From positions 273,347 to 337,346 of the forward strand of contig NZ_VORB01000002.1 of NCBI RefSeq assembly GCF_007995015.1: DNA of 64,000 nucleotides. Direction: 5' to 3'. Made by a program: the position numbers and the translations under genes. The notes beneath the pieces were generated by a model. That model made no database searches and had not been told where the DNA came from. It saw only the letters and a list, made by a program, of their open reading frames with translations. The DNA comes from Luteibaculum oceani (GTDB lineage Bacteria; Bacteroidota; Bacteroidia; Flavobacteriales_D; Luteibaculaceae). Positions 45,411 through 54,008 of the stretch are shown here, in pieces (within the stretch, counting starts at the first letter, position 1; the number at the start of each line of letters is the position of its first letter).

Positions 45411-46127
45411 ATGAAGAAACTAGATCCCAATTGGTTAACCGAAGGCTACATTGATTTTGAATACAAGCAATATATTTTGCTCGATTACCTTCAGAAGGTA
45501 TCACGATCCTTCAAGCGAAAAAGTTTATATCCAGTACTTTCCGATTTAGTTTTTCACTACAACAATCTTTTACGACTCAAAGAGAATAAGAATTTCCTTA
45601 GTTCGCAGGTTCCAAAAAAGCTAGATCGTATAGACCTCAAAAAATTGAAATTAGTTTATGAGGAAGTGGATCTGGATGACAATAACATGAAGGAATTAGA
45701 AAAGCTTGTGGAGTTTTCTATTCCTCGTGTGGAAAATGAAATTAGAAACGGGAAAGAGCTATTCGATTGGGTTGAAGATAACATAGAGGTGGACCCTATT
45801 GGGTTGAGACCTTTGTATGATAAGGAAGGCTACCTGTTTTTAACATACGACGGATTGGCTGAGGTTATGATTTATCAATACAAGATGTCATCCATAAAAA
45901 ATGATAAGGACAAATTCTTTGCATTACACACCCAGCTTGTAAAAACAGAGGAGAAAAGTGTGGCCAACCATTATCATCAGATTAAGCTAAACCTATTAGC
46001 TTCAAATAAGGAATTACCCAATCCTGCAACGTTTTTAGTTGTGGCCAAAAGAAGGCTACCCTTTAAAGCCACATTACTTCCGGTTGCAGAAAGGCTATTG
46101 ATGCGAACCTTAAATAATGCGGCCTAA
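45411..46127 (+). CDS. Conserved protein of unknown function
   Basis: 238 residues, soluble, mainly helical, no signal peptide. Segment around DPNWLTEGYIDFEYKQYILL and the later LYDKEGYLFLTYDG and KATLLPVAERLLMR look conserved by their aromatic/charged patterning, but I do not recognise a family. It stands alone: 95 bases after the rluE-type gene, 6 bases short of the convergent metzincin-like gene, with no shared operon. Confidence 0.75.
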   Translation: MKKLDPNWLTEGYIDFEYKQYILLDYLQKVSRSFKRKSLYPVLSDLVFHYNNLLRLKENKNFLSSQVPKKLDRIDLKKLKLVYEEVDLDDNNMKELEKLVEFSIPRVENEIRNGKELFDWVEDNIEVDPIGLRPLYDKEGYLFLTYDGLAEVMIYQYKMSSIKNDKDKFFALHTQLVKTEEKSVANHYHQIKLNLLASNKELPNPATFLVVAKRRLPFKATLLPVAERLLMRTLNNAA

Positions 46128-46132
46128 AGCGT

Positions 46133-46903
46133 TTATTTACCTCCGTTTGCGGAAATGTCGTTTCTACAAAAAGCATCTAATTGTGGGATGTTTCCTCCCA
46201 TTAGGTTGCCTAGGTTTGCCGATGTTTCTGCTTGGAAGAACATGAGGCAGTCTTCAGTCGTACAATGAGCTCCATGCTCTCTATCCTGATGATCATCTAC
46301 CATGTCCGTTCCATTGTTTACCAGCCCAAACAAATGGCCCAACTCGTGATTTAAAACTGTTGTTTCAAGTGTGGTTTTAGACGGTTTTTGATCTAGTACT
46401 GAAGAACTGCTATTGTCCTGAATTGTCTTTTGGAACAAGCAAATTGAGGTAGACCTGTAGGCTATTCCAAGTACTTTTGCATTTTCGGTGTCTTCTGAGT
46501 AACCCGTATTTGTGAACAATACAAAAATGCTGAGTTTATCTCCCGAAGGATATTCACCACGTTGTTTATCCTCGAAATTTTTGATATCCGTAACAGTTAA
46601 TTCACTTTTACTGAAAGCGGGAATAACTCGTTCTTTTACCGTAATGCCATCTGGTTTGTTCGCAAACTGATTAATGAAGTCTGTAAGGTTGTTAAGACTT
46701 TGTTGGTTAGGAGAAAAGCCTTCTGGATAAAGCACTTCCAGAACCAATTTTTTGTATTTACTATCGCTTAGAATTTCATTGGCGAATTTACCAGCAGACT
46801 GGTTGGTACTGCTTGGGCCCAAATTGGTTTTATCACAAGAAACTATGATAGTTATTAGTGCGATTAAGCTGTAAAGAGAGAGTTTTTTTAAATTAATGGT
46901 CAT
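46133..46903 (-). CDS. Atypical metzincin-like metalloprotease lipoprotein
   Basis: 256 residues with lipobox TIIVSC (lipid Cys23). The zinc motif is HELGHLFGLVNNG (186-198): His186, Glu187 and His190 are intact, but the usual third ligand His/Asp at position 196 is Asn. Further on, Cys214 and Cys219 precede a Met-turn-like CLMFF (Met221), and Cys246 follows near the C-terminus. This HExxHxxG plus Cys-rich Met-turn recalls archaemetzincins, though without their exact pattern. His205, His210 or His213 could supply the third ligand. It is placed outside the cytoplasm by its lipid anchor. Divergent from the ArsC-like gene with only 20 bases between starts. Confidence 0.75.
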   Translation of the reverse strand: MTINLKKLSLYSLIALITIIVSCDKTNLGPSSTNQSAGKFANEILSDSKYKKLVLEVLYPEGFSPNQQSLNNLTDFINQFANKPDGITVKERVIPAFSKSELTVTDIKNFEDKQRGEYPSGDKLSIFVLFTNTGYSEDTENAKVLGIAYRSTSICLFQKTIQDNSSSSVLDQKPSKTTLETTVLNHELGHLFGLVNNGTDMVDDHQDREHGAHCTTEDCLMFFQAETSANLGNLMGGNIPQLDAFCRNDISANGGK

Positions 46904-46923
46904 AATGGTAAATTTTATTTGAT

Positions 46924-47292
46924 ATGCATTTTAGTCACGATGAATTGGTACTAATATACAATGGAGAAGATCCACGAGATAAAAGAACCTTGGCATACGC
47001 AACAAGCATGGCGCCCAAAGTTAATAAACAAGAATTATCTTCAGTACGTGTCTCTTCCACTCTTTTTGAAAAAGCATTAGATCAGCTAGGGATGACCGCC
47101 AAGGAAGTTATTAACAAGGCTAATGAAGACTACCAGCGGGAACTAAGGGGTAAGGAAATGTCTAACGAAGAGTGGTTTAATCACATTTTAAAGAACCCTA
47201 AATTACTTAAAGCACCCATAGCATTATATAAAGGAAGAGGGGGTTTATGTAATTCTGAGGCGGATATTTTAAAACTAAAATCCGCAGGCTAA
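46924..47292 (+). CDS. ArsC/Spx-like thioredoxin-fold protein lacking the N-terminal catalytic Cys
   Basis: 122 residues. The region LLKAPIALYKGRGGLC and NEDYQRELRG-like helices match the ArsC/Spx family closely enough to call it. The N-terminus, however, reads LVLIYNGEDPRDKRTLAYA where active members have Cys. The only cysteine is near residue 114, so arsenate reduction by the usual mechanism is not possible. The role may be regulatory, binding RNA polymerase or another partner as Spx does (inference). It is followed 37 bases later by the TPR-like gene. Confidence 0.75.
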   Translation: MHFSHDELVLIYNGEDPRDKRTLAYATSMAPKVNKQELSSVRVSSTLFEKALDQLGMTAKEVINKANEDYQRELRGKEMSNEEWFNHILKNPKLLKAPIALYKGRGGLCNSEADILKLKSAG

Positions 47293-47302
47293 AAGTTCTT
47301 GT

Positions 47303-47310
47303 TATTTTTG
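47303..47310 (+). promoter_or_regulatory. -7 promoter box, TATTTTTG
   Basis: Exact TAnnTTTG, 19 bases before the ATG at 47330; start of the TPR-like/MutS2 transcript with a leader of about 14 bases. Confidence 0.55.
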
Positions 47311-47329
47311 CCCCCTATTTCAAGTAATT

Positions 47330-47851
47330 ATGGGGAAGTTCAACAAGGAAATCAAATTAGTAATTAGTATAGCTTTAACTGTTTGGGCAGTTGCACAATT
47401 TGCCGAGGGAAACATTGGTTATGGTATTCTGTTAGTTCTAGCGGCTGCTATTGTTATTCTTTTGATTTTTAGAAATGAGCGAATTCTAATGGCTTTTTAT
47501 CACTTGCGTAAAAACGACATGGACAAGGCCGCTCAATCGATTGAAAAAATTAAGCACCCTGAGAAATTAGTTAAGTCTCAAGAAGCGTATTACTATTTTT
47601 TACAAGGATTACTGCACTCGCAATCTAAAGGTATAGGCAAGGCCGAGAAATACTTTGTGAAAGCGTTAAATACAGGGCTTAGAATGAAGCATGACCAGGC
47701 GATGGCAAAGCTAAACCTTGCTGGAATTTATGCAGCCAAAAGAAGAAAAAGAGAGGCGCTTAACTACTTAAATCAAGCTAAGAAACTTGATGAGAAAAAG
47801 CTGCTATCCGATCAAATAAAGATGCTCCAAAGCCAAATGGGCAGAATTTAA
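47330..47851 (+). CDS. Small membrane protein with TPR-like soluble domain
   Basis: 173 residues. Two adjacent hydrophobic helices (about 11-45, VISIALTVWAVAQF and GILLVLAAAIVILLIF) form a hairpin at the N-terminus; the remainder is TPR-like (DKAAQSIEKI, then EAYYYFLQGLLHSQSKG, KAEKYFVKALNTGL and NLAGIYAAKRRKREALNYLN). No name can be given. The gene ends 9 bases before MutS2 and shares its promoter, but no functional link is known. Confidence 0.8.
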   Translation: MGKFNKEIKLVISIALTVWAVAQFAEGNIGYGILLVLAAAIVILLIFRNERILMAFYHLRKNDMDKAAQSIEKIKHPEKLVKSQEAYYYFLQGLLHSQSKGIGKAEKYFVKALNTGLRMKHDQAMAKLNLAGIYAAKRRKREALNYLNQAKKLDEKKLLSDQIKMLQSQMGRI

Positions 47852-47859
47852 GGCGTTAA

Positions 47860-50004
47860 ATGAAGATAAGCGATAAGGCACTTCAAGAACTCGGTTTTGA
47901 TAACATCCAGAAGGAAATCTCTACTATTTGTTCCTTCCAAAGATCTAAGGACTTAGCCTTAAAATTAAGACCATTCAAAAATAAAGTAGCCTTTAAAAAG
48001 GAGCTCGACTGTTGCTCGGAGATCCTTTCCTTTGAAATTCAAGGCCAATCTATCCCCTCCTTTTTTGTTGGAGAAATAGAAGAAGGATTAGCCCAACTTA
48101 AAATACCTGAATATCAGGTTTCTGCAGAACATTTCCTAGGTTTTGCCGACACGGCTTCTACCCTGCTTCGAACTCAAAAATTTATAAAGTCCCGAGTCGA
48201 TTTCTTTCCCAATCTCCACGAAAAAATAGGTGCTATTTCGGTTGAGAAATTCATTATTGACCAGATTAACAATGTTTTTGACAAATCTGGCGAGGTAAAG
48301 TCATCTGCAAGTGAAGAACTGGGAAGGATAAGACAATTACTTGCCTCTAAAAAACAAGAATTCAACCGGTTGTTTCAGCAAGCCTTGCTTAAGGCCGGAG
48401 GTTCGGACTCACTTGCGGAAACAAAAGAGTCTATTTGGGATGGAAAGCGTGTGCTGGCTATTAAAAGTGAACAAAAGAAGTTTGTTAAAGGAAGGTTCCA
48501 AGGGATTTCTAAAACGGGTAAAATTACCTATTTAGAACCCGAAGAAACCATTGAGGTTACCAACGAACTTAGGTTTCTAGAAGCCAAGGAGCAGAATGAA
48601 ATTGCTCGTATTTTATTTCAACTATCCGAAGACATAAGACCCTTTAGAGAGGATTTAATAAGCTATCATAAACTGCTGTCTTGGTTGGATTTATGTTGTT
48701 CTAAAGCTAGGCTAGGCAAAAAGATAGGTGGCATTTTTCCGAATATAGATCTCAAATCTTGCGATATAGATTTACGCAATGTGTACCATCCCGTATTACT
48801 TATGAAATCGGGTAAATCTAATGTGGTGCCCCAAAGTTTAAAGCTGGATCAAAAAAATAGGTTTTTGGTTATCAGTGGGCCTAACGCTGGTGGAAAAAGT
48901 ATCAGCTTGAAAACTATTGGTCTTAACCAAATTATGGCACAATCTGCCATCCCCATACCGGTTGATGAAGGCTCGAAACTGGGTTGGTTCGGAGAAATTT
49001 TAACAGATATAGGTGATAATCAAAGCATTGAGAACGAACTTAGTACCTATTCATATCGCCTAAAGCAGATTAAGCATTTCTTGGAAAATGCAAATAGCAA
49101 ATCTTTGGTATTGATTGATGAGTTTGGGTCGGGTTCTGACCCAGAACTCGGTGGTGCATTGGCAGAAGTATGTTTAAAAGAGCTTTACAAGCGAAAATCT
49201 TATGCGGTCATCACAACCCACTACGGGAATATAAAAGTATTGGTAGATCAGCTCCCTGAGGCAAGAAATGCCTCCATGATATTTGATTTAAAGGAGTTGA
49301 GCCCTACTTATAAGTTGTCTGTTGGTAACGCAGGAAGTTCTTTCACCTTTGAAGTGGCTGAAAAATTAGGTTTGGACAAAAAGATTCTTAATCAAGCGCG
49401 CCAGAAGGTTAACCGAAAAAAGATTGAACTTGATGAAAGTTTAGCCAAGGCGCAAGCATACGAAAGCGAATTAAAGGAGCTTAAAAAGAAATATGCCGAA
49501 GCGACTCAAATTAAATCTAAGGCTACGAGAGATTTTGAGGACAGGTCGGAATATTACGAAAAGCAATACCAGCAGCTTCAAGATTTACTTCAAAAGTCTG
49601 ATAAGGAAATTTCCCTTGGAAGAAGGCTCAAAACCTATATTTCTACCTATCCTGGGCCAAACAAAGATGGCGAATGGTACGAAACCTTGGTAAAATACAT
49701 TCTAAAAGAGCAAGCAAAGCTTAAACAAGAATTAAAGAGTCAGAAGCCGAAAACTCCTCCTAAAGAGGAAAAGACTAAAAAGGAAACAGAATTTTCTGGG
49801 CATTTATTAAAGCGAGCACGCAAGAACAAATCAGAAAAACCTACAGAGATAGCCAAGCCTAAAGAAATTAAGGTAGGAAGTAAGGTAAGTGTTTTGGGCA
49901 GTGCTACAAAGGGAAGGGTGACAAAAATAGAAGGGAAAAAGGCCTTCGTAGAAATCGGTGGATTCGCAACCAAGGTAGCACTAGAAAATCTAACAGCAAT
50001 CTAG
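47860..50004 (+). CDS. mutS2: MutS2-type ATPase (Smr domain absent)
   Basis: 714 residues: N-terminal helical clamp, MutS-core helices, then ATPase with Walker A GPNAGGKS (about 345-352), Walker B LVLIDEFGSGSD, and STYSYRL/TTHYG signature segments. The C-terminal part is a long charged coiled coil and a KOW-like beta module (GSKVSVLGSATKGRVTKIEG). The Smr nuclease domain found at the end of canonical MutS2 is missing; the protein ends in VALENLTAI. Smr-less MutS2 is usual in Bacteroidota, so I do not call it a truncation. Related proteins suppress recombination or rescue collided ribosomes; with no Smr, nuclease activity is not expected. Confidence 0.92.
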   Translation: MKISDKALQELGFDNIQKEISTICSFQRSKDLALKLRPFKNKVAFKKELDCCSEILSFEIQGQSIPSFFVGEIEEGLAQLKIPEYQVSAEHFLGFADTASTLLRTQKFIKSRVDFFPNLHEKIGAISVEKFIIDQINNVFDKSGEVKSSASEELGRIRQLLASKKQEFNRLFQQALLKAGGSDSLAETKESIWDGKRVLAIKSEQKKFVKGRFQGISKTGKITYLEPEETIEVTNELRFLEAKEQNEIARILFQLSEDIRPFREDLISYHKLLSWLDLCCSKARLGKKIGGIFPNIDLKSCDIDLRNVYHPVLLMKSGKSNVVPQSLKLDQKNRFLVISGPNAGGKSISLKTIGLNQIMAQSAIPIPVDEGSKLGWFGEILTDIGDNQSIENELSTYSYRLKQIKHFLENANSKSLVLIDEFGSGSDPELGGALAEVCLKELYKRKSYAVITTHYGNIKVLVDQLPEARNASMIFDLKELSPTYKLSVGNAGSSFTFEVAEKLGLDKKILNQARQKVNRKKIELDESLAKAQAYESELKELKKKYAEATQIKSKATRDFEDRSEYYEKQYQQLQDLLQKSDKEISLGRRLKTYISTYPGPNKDGEWYETLVKYILKEQAKLKQELKSQKPKTPPKEEKTKKETEFSGHLLKRARKNKSEKPTEIAKPKEIKVGSKVSVLGSATKGRVTKIEGKKAFVEIGGFATKVALENLTAI

Positions 50005-50013
50005 GAAGGTAGG

Positions 50014-51486
50014 TTAATTCACCTGCCCTTGATCAAGATTAAAATAGCCCGAAAGCATATCACTGAATTTAAACGTACTTGCTCCAATTAATTTGGCATC
50101 CAACTGTGAATACTGTGATAAGCCATGGAGTAATAATTCCATCAGCAGTAGCTTTTCGTTTTTATCGCTATCTGCAAATAAATCAGAAACCGCCTCTTTC
50201 AATCCAGTTACTGCGTTTAATTTACTTTGATATAACTTTTCGTCATCCTCAAAATTTAACTCCAATGAATTGGAACCAAACCAGTCGATAATACTCTGAT
50301 ATTTAGACTCCTGGCCTTTCTTCTTTTCTAATCCTGGAAAATACTTCGGTGCAATGGTTCTGATGGCCGCCGCTATTAGTTGAATGGAAACTCCCTGAGC
50401 CCCCTCCTGTTCTCCCTCATATACTAATTCCACCTTTCCATTTATGGCTGATGTTATTAGAAAAAGGTCCGATACTCTAACCAGTCCTGTTTTAGATTTA
50501 TTGGATATTAACCTTCTGTATGCATTAAACACCGAGGTTTCATAAGCGGAGATGGTTAATCGTGCAGATACTCCACTTTTCGTGTCAATAAATTCACTTT
50601 GCCTAGCTTCAACAGCTATTTGTTCTACGAGATCTGCGATAAGGTTTCCTACATATATTTTCTGGCCAACTTCTTTTGGGATTTTTGCTTCCTGTTGGGT
50701 AATTCGTTTGCCAATTTCAATATCGTTTGGATAATGTGTTAAAATTTGGCTTTGAATTCTGTCCTTTAAAGGTGTTATAATGCTCCCTCGATTAGTGTAG
50801 TCTTCTGGATTGGCGGTAAAAATAAAAAAGGCATCAACAGGTATCCGAAGGGAAAAACCTCTGATTTGAACATCGCTCTCCTGAAGGACATTAAATAACG
50901 CTACCTGAATTCTAGCCTGTAAATCTGGCAATTCATTAATTACAAAAATACATCTGTTCGATTGGGGAACCAGTCCGTAGTGAATGGCCTCCTCATCTGC
51001 AAAAGATAATTTAAGATTGGCCGCTTTTATGGGGTCGATATCCCCTATTAGGTCGCCAATAGTAACGTCAGGAGTTGCTAGCTTCTCTACATATCGCTTT
51101 TCAGCTTCCAACCACTGTATTTCCAGCTTATCACCTTTTTCCTGTATTTGATTTTGAGCCCACTGAGTAACTGGGTTAAGCGGATCTTCATTTAATGGAG
51201 ACCCTTTAATTACAGGGATATATGGATCTAAAAATTGTGTAAGTGATCTTGCAATTTTGGTTTTAGCTTGTCCTCTAAGACCTAACAAGTTAATGGTATG
51301 TCCAGCCAATAAAGCGTTTTCGATTTGTGGTAGTACGCTATCCTCGTAACCATGAATTCCTTCAAACTTTGGTTTTCCGTCCTGATAACAAGCGATTAGG
51401 TTAGCCCTTATTTCGTCTCTTATGGATTTGTATTGATATCCAGCTTTTTTAAGCTCGCCTAGCGTCTTTATTTTATTGATATCCAT
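50014..51486 (-). CDS. MoxR/magnesium-chelatase-like AAA+ ATPase
   Basis: 490 residues. Walker A is LLGLRGQAKTKIARSL (about 68-85), unusual for lacking the GxxGxGK form. Walker B is VINELPDL (Asn-Glu in place of Asp-Glu), sensor 1 is FTANPEDY, followed by DRIQSQI (arginine-type) and the C-terminal helical lid. In this phylum such proteins pair with VWA proteins as metal-insertion or protein-maturation chaperones. The gene starts directly after the VWA stop with no intervening base. The client protein is unknown. Confidence 0.85.
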   Translation of the reverse strand: MDINKIKTLGELKKAGYQYKSIRDEIRANLIACYQDGKPKFEGIHGYEDSVLPQIENALLAGHTINLLGLRGQAKTKIARSLTQFLDPYIPVIKGSPLNEDPLNPVTQWAQNQIQEKGDKLEIQWLEAEKRYVEKLATPDVTIGDLIGDIDPIKAANLKLSFADEEAIHYGLVPQSNRCIFVINELPDLQARIQVALFNVLQESDVQIRGFSLRIPVDAFFIFTANPEDYTNRGSIITPLKDRIQSQILTHYPNDIEIGKRITQQEAKIPKEVGQKIYVGNLIADLVEQIAVEARQSEFIDTKSGVSARLTISAYETSVFNAYRRLISNKSKTGLVRVSDLFLITSAINGKVELVYEGEQEGAQGVSIQLIAAAIRTIAPKYFPGLEKKKGQESKYQSIIDWFGSNSLELNFEDDEKLYQSKLNAVTGLKEAVSDLFADSDKNEKLLLMELLLHGLSQYSQLDAKLIGASTFKFSDMLSGYFNLDQGQVN

Positions 51487-52584
51487 TTAAAAGCGTGTAT
51501 TTTTCTTTCGGTTATTTTCGTAATCTTTAAAAACCATATCCGCAAGACCATTTAACCCTGAGAAGAAAGCCTTTCCCTTATTGGCTTCTGTAAATTCTTC
51601 TACAAATGACTGTAGATATGGGTCATTGGCAATCATGAAGGTGGTAATAGGAATCTTTAGTTTACGACATTGAATAGCTAGGTTTAGGCATTTAGAAATA
51701 ATTTTAGGATCGTGCCCCATGCTATTTTTATAGTATTGGTCTCCTTCCTTTAAACAGGTTGGTTTCCCATCGGTAATCATGAATATTTGTTTGTTGGACT
51801 CCTTCTTTCGTCGCAACAAATCCATAGCTAATTCTAGCCCTGCTACTGTGTTGGTGTGATATGGGCCTACTTGTAAATAGGGTAAATCCTTTAAGGAGAC
51901 TTTCCAGGCATCATTCCCAAAAACTACAAACTCTACATGGTCTTTGGGGTAACGTCTGTTAATGTATTCCGCGAGAGCCAAAGCAACTTTTTTAGCAGGT
52001 GTAATTCTGTCTTCTCCATACAAAATCATGCTGTGGGAGATGTCTATCATCACCACGGTAGACATTTGTGCTTTAAATGCCGTTTGACGAACCTCCAGGT
52101 CCTCCTCGGTTAAATTAAAATCGCCTTGATTGTAATTTCTAGTGAGCGCATTTTTAAAAGAACTGGAATAATCAATAAGTTGGGGGGCGTCTCCAAATTG
52201 GTAAGGCCTAGTTTCAGGTAAGGCTTCGTCGCCTTTACCAAGCTGCTTGGAGTTGTGATCTCCTACCCCTGCCCTTTTTATCTTACCAAAAACATCTTCC
52301 AATGCCTTGCTACGTATGGCCTTTTCTGTTTTTGGAGTTGGCGAATTTCCTTGGCCAGTAGTCTGAATTATATTCTCCTTAAAAAGGTCTTTTTTGAAAT
52401 CTTCAAAGGTGTAATCATCAGAAAAAAGCCCGTGTTCTTCGTCGAGCATTGTCATCCAATCCAAGGCTTCATCAACATCTCCACTCGCATGAAGCAGCAA
52501 TTCGAGAAACAAATCTTTAAGTTTCTCGAATTGAGTTCTATTGTCTTTGGGTGCTTGATATTCGGAAAAGGAAATTCCAATCAT
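51487..52584 (-). CDS. VWA-domain protein, partner of the MoxR-like ATPase
   Basis: 365 residues from the ATG at 52584; an in-frame TTG at 52590 is less likely. The N-terminal half is helical and charged. The von Willebrand A domain starts near 178 with a MIDAS motif DISHS (about 181-185) and continues through FVVFGNDAWKV and MITDGKP to the C-terminus. Mg-dependent MIDAS adhesion is how such proteins hold client proteins for a MoxR ATPase. It is the first gene of the VWA-ATPase pair; no signal peptide, so cytoplasmic. Neither gene is next to a cofactor or gas-metabolism gene, which leaves the client open. Confidence 0.88.
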   Translation of the reverse strand: MIGISFSEYQAPKDNRTQFEKLKDLFLELLLHASGDVDEALDWMTMLDEEHGLFSDDYTFEDFKKDLFKENIIQTTGQGNSPTPKTEKAIRSKALEDVFGKIKRAGVGDHNSKQLGKGDEALPETRPYQFGDAPQLIDYSSSFKNALTRNYNQGDFNLTEEDLEVRQTAFKAQMSTVVMIDISHSMILYGEDRITPAKKVALALAEYINRRYPKDHVEFVVFGNDAWKVSLKDLPYLQVGPYHTNTVAGLELAMDLLRRKKESNKQIFMITDGKPTCLKEGDQYYKNSMGHDPKIISKCLNLAIQCRKLKIPITTFMIANDPYLQSFVEEFTEANKGKAFFSGLNGLADMVFKDYENNRKKNTRF

Positions 52585-52619
52585 ACCCAATAAACGTATG
52601 GAATATTAGATTGTTTGAG

Positions 52620-53450
52620 TTAGGTTTTAAGATTTCCTAACACTTTGAGTTGTTCTAGTGTTGGCTCTGGTCTTCCTCCAAATGGTTCTACAGTAATCGC
52701 GAACGCATCAGGAACCATAGTAGATGTTTTTAATTCTGTTAATTCTGGTTTACCAACCATTTCATTAGGGATTACCCCCATGTCCATTGGTTTACCATCA
52801 ATTAGGCACCACAGTTGGTAGGATTTATCCTCAGGAATTTGTGGCAACTCTGCTACGTTAATTAAAGTAGTTCCAGACTTTTCATCCCAGAAAACTACAG
52901 CGCTTTGCTTTTCTTGTGCTGGACTTTCAAGATGAATGGTATGGATTTTACCTTTTGTAAAAACGTTATTTATTTCTGCCATTTGGTTTAGCGAAGTCTT
53001 GGAAGCCTGGGCTTCTTGAGCCAGCACCAAATTCGCGGTTCTAAGCTGCGCGATTTGCTTTTTCGCGGTTTCCCATCCGTTAAAAAGCAACAGATTCCCT
53101 CCTATGGAGAATACCAATGCTATGGCAGCAGCTCTAAACCAAACCTTCCATTTATTTTCCTTTGGCCTTGCAGTATTTAGGTCGATAACTGGAGTTTCTT
53201 TAGTCTGTTTTTTTTCCTTTTCTGGAGTTGCTTCAGCTATTTGGGAAAGGATTCTATTCTTTAAATCGGCAGAAGGTGCTTTAGCCTGGCTTTGCGCCAC
53301 AGCAAACAAGGAATCTTGAATTTCATCATATTCCTTTTGCACATCGGGGTCGGACAAAAGTTTCTCTACCAAAGCTTTTTCTTCGGTAGTACAAGCGTCC
53401 AAGGCGTATAGTTCCAAAAGACCAGATGCTATGAGTTCTTGCTTATTCAA
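52620..53450 (-). CDS. RskA-type anti-sigma factor
   Basis: 276 residues with a TTG start overlapping the sigma gene stop (TTGA, 53447-53450). Cytoplasmic N-terminal region (about 1-105) with an anti-sigma helix bundle, a single membrane helix near 106-126 (FRAAAIALVFSIGGNLLLF), a coiled coil, and an outside RskA C-terminal domain (KSYQLWCLIDGKPMDMGVIP and FAITVEPFGGRPEPT). It holds the ECF sigma factor inactive until a signal at the membrane. It overlaps its cognate sigma gene, which makes the pairing firm. Confidence 0.92.
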   Translation of the reverse strand: MNKQELIASGLLELYALDACTTEEKALVEKLLSDPDVQKEYDEIQDSLFAVAQSQAKAPSADLKNRILSQIAEATPEKEKKQTKETPVIDLNTARPKENKWKVWFRAAAIALVFSIGGNLLLFNGWETAKKQIAQLRTANLVLAQEAQASKTSLNQMAEINNVFTKGKIHTIHLESPAQEKQSAVVFWDEKSGTTLINVAELPQIPEDKSYQLWCLIDGKPMDMGVIPNEMVGKPELTELKTSTMVPDAFAITVEPFGGRPEPTLEQLKVLGNLKT

Positions 53451-54001
53451 TTTTTTTCTACAATTTGTTTTCGAAGCTCTAGAATTGCTTTGCGCAATCT
53501 TGTTTTTACCGTTCCAAGGGGCATTTCTAACTCTTCAGCTATTTCAGCTTGCGTATAGCCTTGAAAGTACATCAGGTCTATAAGCTGTAAAAGCTCCTTG
53601 GGTAGTTTTTTTAAGATGGCCTCAATTCCAATATGATCAATTTCGAGGGTTTCTGTTAAGCTATTGTCACTTGGATTTACGAAGTTTTCTAGGAAATCGG
53701 TTTTCCTATTTTTTTTATGTCCTTTACTTCTTAGCTGGTCGATAGCTTTATTCCGAGCTAAATTGAGCATCCACGTGTAAATTCTACCTTTAGAAGGATC
53801 GTAATAGCTTATTTTATCCCAAATTTTAACAAATACCTCTTGGGTTAAATCCTCTGCTAACTCCACATCATTCACAATACGGTAGATAACCCCATTAATG
53901 GTTGCGCTGTAATTATCGTATAAGTAGTTAAAAAAGGTAACATCCTTTTTCAACAAACCTTCTACCAGCTGTTCTTCAGAATATTTGAGTTTAGTGCTCA
54001 A
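53447..54001 (-). CDS. ECF-family RNA polymerase sigma factor
   Basis: 184 residues with a TTG start at 54001, 7 bases after the HMG-CoA lyase stop; no ATG occurs near it. Region 2 is seen in DVELAEDLTQEVFVKIWDKI and WMLNLARNKAIDQLRSKG, region 4 in LMYFQGYTQAEIAEELEMPL then GTVKTRLRKAI. It directs polymerase to envelope- or stress-related promoters, restrained by the overlapping anti-sigma gene. Position behind pyrD and HMG-CoA lyase suggests transcription in the same unit. Confidence 0.94.
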   Translation of the reverse strand: MSTKLKYSEEQLVEGLLKKDVTFFNYLYDNYSATINGVIYRIVNDVELAEDLTQEVFVKIWDKISYYDPSKGRIYTWMLNLARNKAIDQLRSKGHKKNRKTDFLENFVNPSDNSLTETLEIDHIGIEAILKKLPKELLQLIDLMYFQGYTQAEIAEELEMPLGTVKTRLRKAILELRKQIVEKN

Positions 54002-54008
54002 GAGGTGG

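Noticed and set aside
47262..47287. Hairpin GCGGAT...ATCCGC at the end of the ArsC-like gene as a terminator
   Set aside because: The stem has bulges, lies in codons, and lacks a T-run.
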